The position numbers were made by a program, and so were the translations under genes. Of a stretch of DNA of 35,776 bases, positions 31,766-35,776 are shown in pieces. Below the pieces are notes generated by a model. The model had not been told where the DNA came from. It saw only the letters and a program-made list of their open reading frames with translations, and did not search any database. Numbering within the stretch: the stretch's first letter is position 1; every line of letters starts with the position of its first letter. Source of the stretch: Microvirga tunisiensis (GTDB taxonomy: Bacteria; Pseudomonadota; Alphaproteobacteria; Rhizobiales; Beijerinckiaceae); assembly GCF_009296175.1 (NCBI RefSeq), contig NZ_VOSK01000046.1:1-35776 (forward strand), in the 5' to 3' direction.

Positions 31766-33580
31766 ATGGGCGGATCTTCGTCGTCAGGTCACCACAAAGC
31801 AGTGAGTTATATTGAGGAGGCTCAAAAGTCTACTGCATTAAGCCTGACTGGCGATCTTAACGCGGCAGCCAACAAATTCTTTCGAAAGCTCGGTGGCTAT
31901 GTCGCTGGTGGGACTGCCGTCACCCTGGGAGGAGTGATTTACCGGGATGAGATTTCGGATGCGTGGAATGGTCTGGTTGACGGGATCGTGACGCTCCAGG
32001 ATCTGGTTAATTTCCTCAACGAGGAGGATGCGATCGAGGGCGCACAGGTTGCCGCGGTGGCTGACCACAGCAACCAGGATCTGGCGATCGCCGAGACCCT
32101 GGTGGAGGACGGCGGCACCTTTGCAGTGCTGTCCGGCCGGCACGCCGACCGCCTGACCGGCAACAGCGCCGCCAACCTCCTGTCTGCCGGCGACGGCACC
32201 GACACCCTCAGCGGCGGCGCCGGCGACGACCTCCTGACGGGCGGGGCCGGCGCCGATCAGATCGACGGCGTCGAGGGCTTCGACACCCTCGACTACTCCG
32301 AGTCGCAGGCCGGGGTGGCGGTCAACCTCGCCACCGGCGACGGCCGGGGCGGCCAGGCCGAGGGCGATGTGATCGCCGGCATCGAGGCGGTGGTCGGCTC
32401 CGCGCATGCTGATGCCCTCACCGGGGACGATCAGGCCAACGCGCTGATCGGCTCAGACGGCGCCGACACCCTGACGGGCGGGGCCGGCGACGACCTGCTG
32501 ATCGGCGGCCAGGGCGCTGACGTGCTCGAGGGCGGGGAGGGCTCCGACACGGTGGACTACTCCGAGGCCGCGGCTGGCGTCAGCGTCAACCTGGAGAGCG
32601 GTCTGGGCCAGGGCGGGGAGGCCGAGGGCGATGTGCTCTCCGGCCTCGAGCACGTGGTCGGCTCGGCGCATGGCGATGCGCTCACCGGCTCGTCTGAGGC
32701 CAATGCCCTCAACGGCGGCGGCGGCGACGATGCGCTCAGCGGTCTGGCGGGCGACGATCACCTGGTGGGCGGCGCGGGCGCCGACGTGCTTGACGGCGGC
32801 GCGGGCTATGACACCGCCTACTACACCGCGTCCGGTGCCGGCGTGACGGTGGATCTCACCACCGGGATTGGCCAGGGCGGGGATGCGGCAGGCGATGTGC
32901 TCTCCGGCCTCGAGCAGGTGATCGGCTCGGCGCATGCGGACAGCCTGACCGGCTCGGCCGAGGCCAACCTGCTCAGCGGCCTGTCCGGCGATGACGTGCT
33001 GGTGGGCGGCGACGGCGACGACGTGCTGGTGGGCGGGGCCGGCGCCGATGTGCTGGATGGCGGCATGGGCGAGGACCTGGCCGACTACACCGGCTCGGAT
33101 GCGGGCGTGGTGGTCGACCTGCGCGCCGGCACGGGGGCGGGCGGGGAGGCCGCGGGCGACTGGCTGGACGGGGTCGATCATGTGCTCGGCAGCCTGTTCG
33201 ACGATCAGCTTCTGGGCCAGGACGGCTGGGGCAACCTGCTCTCGGGCGGGTTTGGCAATGATGTGCTCGACGGGCGCTCGGGCGCCGACACGCTGATCGG
33301 GGGCGCGGGCGACGATGCGCTCACCGGCGGGGCGGACGCGGACGTGTTCGGGTTTGCCGGGGCGATCGGCCATGACGTGATCAGCGACTTTGAGAGCGGG
33401 GTGGACGTGATCAGCTTTGCGGCGGAGGACGAGGACTTCGCGGACGGGGTCTCGGTGCTGCAGGCGGCCGAGCAGGTGGGTGAGCATGTGCTGATCCGGC
33501 TCGACGACGAGCGCAGCCTGACGCTGGCCAACACCCAGCTCACCAGCCTGAGCGACGCCGCCTTCACCATCGCCGCATAA
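31766..33580 (+). CDS. RTX calcium-binding repeat protein, type I secretion substrate
   Basis: This 604-residue acidic protein has no N-terminal signal peptide. Residues 1-125 are unique, with a helical part (NAAANKFFRKLGGYVAGGTA then VTLGGVIY) and a charged linker. From about residue 130 to 540 it consists of RTX nonapeptides of the type GGxGxDxLx (SGGAGDDLLTGGAGADQIDG, VLVGGAGADVLDGG) alternating with beta segments such as DYSEAAAGVSVNLESGLGQG. The end HDVISDFESGVDVISF and the final LTSLSDAAFTIAA resemble serralysin-type C-termini recognised by type I secretion. No protease or toxin motif and no secretion genes are present in the window. Calcium-dependent folding outside the cell is expected. 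The start is poor in ribosome-site terms and probably relies on coupling to the small upstream ORF. Confidence 0.85.
   Translation: MGGSSSSGHHKAVSYIEEAQKSTALSLTGDLNAAANKFFRKLGGYVAGGTAVTLGGVIYRDEISDAWNGLVDGIVTLQDLVNFLNEEDAIEGAQVAAVADHSNQDLAIAETLVEDGGTFAVLSGRHADRLTGNSAANLLSAGDGTDTLSGGAGDDLLTGGAGADQIDGVEGFDTLDYSESQAGVAVNLATGDGRGGQAEGDVIAGIEAVVGSAHADALTGDDQANALIGSDGADTLTGGAGDDLLIGGQGADVLEGGEGSDTVDYSEAAAGVSVNLESGLGQGGEAEGDVLSGLEHVVGSAHGDALTGSSEANALNGGGGDDALSGLAGDDHLVGGAGADVLDGGAGYDTAYYTASGAGVTVDLTTGIGQGGDAAGDVLSGLEQVIGSAHADSLTGSAEANLLSGLSGDDVLVGGDGDDVLVGGAGADVLDGGMGEDLADYTGSDAGVVVDLRAGTGAGGEAAGDWLDGVDHVLGSLFDDQLLGQDGWGNLLSGGFGNDVLDGRSGADTLIGGAGDDALTGGADADVFGFAGAIGHDVISDFESGVDVISFAAEDEDFADGVSVLQAAEQVGEHVLIRLDDERSLTLANTQLTSLSDAAFTIAA
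32291..33346 (+). repeat. 264-bp (88-codon) tandem module, four copies in the RTX gene
   Basis: The codon pair before the segment with consensus (D/Y)Y(S/T)xxxAGVxV(N/D)L falls at 32291, 32555, 32819 and 33083, exactly 264 bases apart each time. Each unit carries this beta segment, a GQGGxAxGDVxSGLExVxGSAHxDxLTGSxxAN stretch (described here as a pattern), and a block of nonapeptides. The third spacing ends near 33346, where the C-terminal secretion module begins. The constant period shows duplication by unequal exchange without later indels. Confidence 0.85.
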
Positions 33581-33623
33581 GCACAAGGCTGGGCAGCCGC
33601 CGGAAAGCACAACAGCGATCAGG

Positions 33624-33651
33624 AGCGCAGCGGCACCCATGCCGCTGCGCT
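33624..33651 (+). repeat. Perfect 11-bp hairpin downstream of the RTX gene
   Basis: AGCGCAGCGGC (33624-33634) pairs with GCCGCTGCGCT (33641-33651) around ACCCAT, 44 bases after the RTX stop. There is no T-run; it may protect the 3' end of the mRNA. Between 33581 and 34016 I see no gene. Confidence 0.55.
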
Positions 33652-33824
33652 GGGCATCTGAGTTCTTGCGGCGAAAGGCTGAACCTGGATGCATGGCTGA
33701 GCGCCCTTGATGGGCTAGGCAGGCAGCGAATGTGCAGGCACCGCCCCCTCCATCCTGCCATTCTCATTCCCTTTGGGAACAGGCTGGTTCTCTGGCCTGT
33801 CCAAACTTCCAGCACGCTTTGCTG

Positions 33825-33851
33825 CCCCGCCCCAGTGGCGGGGTTCTTTTT
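33825..33851 (+). terminator. Rho-independent terminator
   Basis: CCCCGCC (33825-33831), loop CCAGT, GGCGGGG (33837-33843), then TTCTTTTT (33844-33851). This is a textbook structure on the plus strand, about 245 bases after the RTX stop. It separates the RTX unit from the DUF1127 gene. Confidence 0.85.
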
Positions 33852-34016
33852 AAGATCGCCTGAACACGAGGCTGTCCTGCCCCGGCGCAGAATTACAAAA
33901 GACAAGAGCTGTCAGGGCAAGGGCCGATAAGCCAGAGGGCATCGGCTCGGGCATCCTTCCTATCACATCTGAGGCCGCCCTCTCGTCGTCGGCCTGAGGC
34001 TTTGAAAGGATATGCC

Positions 34017-34205
34017 ATGTTGAGCCTTGTTCTCTCGTCCATCCAGGCCGTCCGTAAGGAGATCCAGGTCCGCCACGCCATGCGTGACCTCCTCGCCCTG
34101 GAGGATCGCAGCCTGCGCGACCTGGGCGTTTCTCCCACGGGGGTCGAGCAAGCCGTGCGTACAGGCGTACGCGATGACGATGCCGCCCGCACTGCCATCC
34201 TGTAA
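34017..34205 (+). CDS. DUF1127 domain protein (62 aa)
   Basis: The ATG at 34017 follows AAAGGATATGCC. The protein MLSLVLSSIQAVRKEIQVRH then AMRDLLALEDRSLRDLGVSP and TGVEQAVRTGVRDDDAARTA contains the DUF1127 (YjiS-like) core 'RxxLxxLxDRxLxDIGxxxxxV'. In alphaproteobacteria these small Arg-rich proteins can bind RNA or influence phosphate and carbon metabolism, but roles vary. The longer upstream start (34002) lacks a ribosome site. It lies 22 bases before the response regulator gene and probably shares its transcript. Confidence 0.75.
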   Translation: MLSLVLSSIQAVRKEIQVRHAMRDLLALEDRSLRDLGVSPTGVEQAVRTGVRDDDAARTAIL

Positions 34206-34227
34206 CCCTGGCAAGGGAACCAAGCCG

Positions 34228-34860
34228 ATGCGAAACCTGCCTGCCCCGCAGCAAGCTTTGGACCAATGTCTGGCGCAATGTGCCAGGCCGCACCTAGGCG
34301 AAGGCTCGGTACTGCTGCTCGATCAGCCTGTTGCCGTGGGCAGCCGGCTGCTGCACCGCCCGATCGGAGCCGCACGGGCCACGCCGTACCGGATCGAGCG
34401 AATCGAGGCGGACCGGGCCTATCTGGTGCCGATCGATCAGCCTGAAGCCGTCTGGGTGAAGATGGCGCAGACCGCTCCAATCCCTGAGACGGTGCTGGTG
34501 GTGGACGATGATCCGCTGATCCGTCTGCTGGTGTGCGACAGCTTGGAAGACGAGGGCTTTGTCACCCTGTGCGCGGCCAGCGGCGATGAGGCGCTTGGCC
34601 TGCTGCAAGGAGGGGCTGAGATTGATGCCGTGGTGAGCGACATCGACATGCCGGGCTCAACCGACGGTCTTGCCCTCGCCCGATGGCTGACAACGCAGCA
34701 GCCAGGATTGCCGGTGTTTCTGGTCTCAGGCCGTAGTGCTCATGAACTGGAGGGAATGCCCGAGGGCGTGACCTTCCTACAAAAGCCTCACGCGATGACA
34801 AGCCTCCCAGGGGCTGTCAGGCGGGCGCTGCCGGACCGTCCGGCCCATCTCAAAACGTGA
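34228..34860 (+). CDS. Response regulator with unknown N-terminal domain
   Basis: This 210-residue protein has its receiver domain at about residues 86-200: ETVLVVDDDPLIRLLVCDSL, the phosphate-accepting Asp in AVVSDIDMPG, the Ser in VFLVSGRS and the Lys in TFLQKPH. No output domain follows. The first 78 residues (ALDQCLAQCARPHLGEGSVL, LLDQPVAVGSRLLHRPIGAA, YRIERIEADRAYLVPIDQPE) are a separate unit that I cannot assign. A start at the ATG 34462 would give the receiver alone, but the upstream part is coding-like and the ATG at 34228 has AAGGGA ahead. No histidine kinase is in the window. It could be a CheY-like or stress-signalling protein. Confidence 0.75.
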   Translation: MRNLPAPQQALDQCLAQCARPHLGEGSVLLLDQPVAVGSRLLHRPIGAARATPYRIERIEADRAYLVPIDQPEAVWVKMAQTAPIPETVLVVDDDPLIRLLVCDSLEDEGFVTLCAASGDEALGLLQGGAEIDAVVSDIDMPGSTDGLALARWLTTQQPGLPVFLVSGRSAHELEGMPEGVTFLQKPHAMTSLPGAVRRALPDRPAHLKT

Positions 34861-35146
34861 GCGCTGGGTCTGAAGCTGTCCGAAGGACATGAGCACGTGC
34901 ATGTGGCTAAGACGGCGCTGGCTGCCGAGCCGACATCGATTCCAGCGCCATTGGATAGGTACTGTTGTTTTGCAGTGTGTATCCGCTGTGCTTGCGGAAG
35001 TCGATGTTGGAAGACACGAGAGATTGAGCTGTGAATTGAGTATAACCAAATAATTTTTGTATTAAGCCATTGCTGGCGGTGAAAAGCAGGCACTCCAAGA
35101 GTGGACTTGTTTCACACCAAGAGACGATCGCTCAAGATTAAATCAA
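34861..35146. other. Region without a supported gene
   Basis: A 63-codon open frame on the minus strand (34907-35098, beginning MECLLFTASNGLIQKLFGYT) has no ribosome site and mixed composition. It may be the end of a decayed gene. The AT-rich part at 35030-35070 could hold a promoter. Nothing firmer is visible. Confidence 0.4.
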
Positions 35147-35668
35147 GATCGTGTCCCACGGCGTGGTGTAAGAGCGCCAGTCCTCGGCTGAGCCGGGTTG
35201 CTCAGGCGGTCACGGCTGACAGCCTGCGAACGGGATCATCGCTCAACGCGCTCAGACTTTCCAGCGACATGTAGTGCCGGCTCACCGCCCATTCATCGTT
35301 CTGCTCCAGCATCAGGGCTCCCACCAGCCGGATCACCGCCCGGTCGTTGGGAAAGATCCCCACCACGTCCGCCCGTCGTTTGATCTCGCCGTTGAGCCGC
35401 TCGAGCGGGTTGGTCGAGGCAATCTGACCCCAGTGCTCGCGCGGAAAGCTCATGTAGACCAGCACCTCCTCGCGCGAGCGGTCCATCAGCTCGACGAGCT
35501 TGGGACAGCGTTCACGCAGGGCATCAGCCACCGAGGCCCACTGCTCTCTGGCCGCCTCAGCCGTGTCCTGGGCGAAGATGGTCTTGAGCATCGCCATCAC
35601 GGCCGGGCGCTGCTTGGGGGCCAGATGCGCCATGGCGTTGCGCATCCAATGCACGATCCGAACGCAAT
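35147..35668 (-). mobile_element. IS256-family element, 3' part with truncated transposase
   Basis: On the minus strand from about 35654 to the stop at 35202 the frame reads VHWMRNAMAHLAPKQRPAVM, MLKTIFAQDTAEAAREQWAS, MSFPREHWGQIASTNPLERL, then NGEIKRRADVVGIFPNDRAV and LMLEQNDEWAVSRHYMSLES. This is the C-terminal 150 residues of an IS256-family transposase (the catalytic Glu is in NGEIKRR). The element end with GATCGTGTCCCACGGCGTGG lies at 35147-35166. Upstream of about 35660 the sequence no longer fits IS256, so the 5' part with the first catalytic residues is lost. Confidence 0.8.
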
Positions 35669-35776
35669 CGATGCATTGCGGTTTGGCACCAGGATTTCGT
35701 TCCGGTGGGTGGCGACCAGCAAGCCGCGCCGCTCCCGTTTGTCGGGGCCACCAGCGCGACAGTGGTAGGGTTCATG
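35669..35776 (-). other. Unassigned coding-like segment at the right edge
   Basis: One minus-strand frame reads YHCRAGGPDKRERRGLLVAT followed by HRNEILVPNRNASIAF, which looks protein-like but matches nothing I know. It joins the IS256 fragment at about 35660 in a different frame, so two unrelated sequences meet here. The sequence ends at the window edge. Confidence 0.3.

Noticed and set aside
32150..33350. CRISPR-like array because of regular repeats
   Set aside because: The repeats are long, in frame, diverged and encode RTX modules; there are no short identical repeats with unique spacers.
32453..33694. Open frame of 413 codons antisense to the RTX repeats
   Set aside because: The repeat structure of the RTX gene makes the opposite strand open too; the translation has no independent features.

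Overview
The window is GC-rich bacterial DNA. Gene style and families (PHB depolymerase paired with a CopG regulator, Rhizobiales-type Crp/Fnr regulator, GYD, DUF1127, XapX and many IS5-type elements) suggest an alphaproteobacterium of the Hyphomicrobiales, probably Methylobacteriaceae-like (Methylobacterium/Microvirga). That assignment is inference. I see no rRNA, tRNA or CRISPR array.

Left part (1-3.5 kb): a decayed region. It holds the 5' end of an IS5 transposase at the very edge, a LysR helix-turn-helix relic, a broken periplasmic protein gene, an intact GYD-domain gene and several short frames of doubtful status. From 3.5 to 10.3 kb are a Crp/Fnr regulator, a 53-residue membrane protein, a CopG regulator with a PHB-depolymerase-family esterase, a Lar-like zinc ribbon, a pirin gene followed by an alpha/beta hydrolase gene with a frame break, and small unknown genes.

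Central part (10.3-23.6 kb): the best preserved region. Two extradiol ring-cleaving dioxygenases of the MhqO type, an MhqD-like esterase, a DoxX protein, a LysR regulator, a WrbA quinone reductase and an isochorismatase-family hydrolase form what looks like a quinone/hydroquinone detoxification regulon. Palindromic ATTG-N8-CAAT sites lie in the divergent dioxygenase/doxX promoter region and in front of wrbA. Directly downstream is a tightly packed, partly overlapping operon: a Tat-exported amidohydrolase with a Cys/His-rich tail, a second DoxX-like protein, an MFS exporter fused to a monooxygenase-like domain, two tandem XapX proteins, a YciI protein, an outer-membrane channel of the alginate-export type and a YoaK-type membrane protein. 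Together they could modify and move an unknown small molecule across the envelope.

Right part (23.7-35.8 kb): an AraC regulator and an alpha/beta hydrolase, followed by insertion-sequence remains: a truncated IS5 element, a complete IS5/IS427-type element with a frameshifted transposase, and an IS1182-type element with an internal deletion. Between them are broken or truncated unknown genes. Then come a small AT-richer ORF coupled to an RTX calcium-binding protein gene with an exact 264-bp repeat period, a DUF1127 gene, a response regulator with an unknown N-terminal domain, and the 3' part of an IS256 transposase at the right edge.
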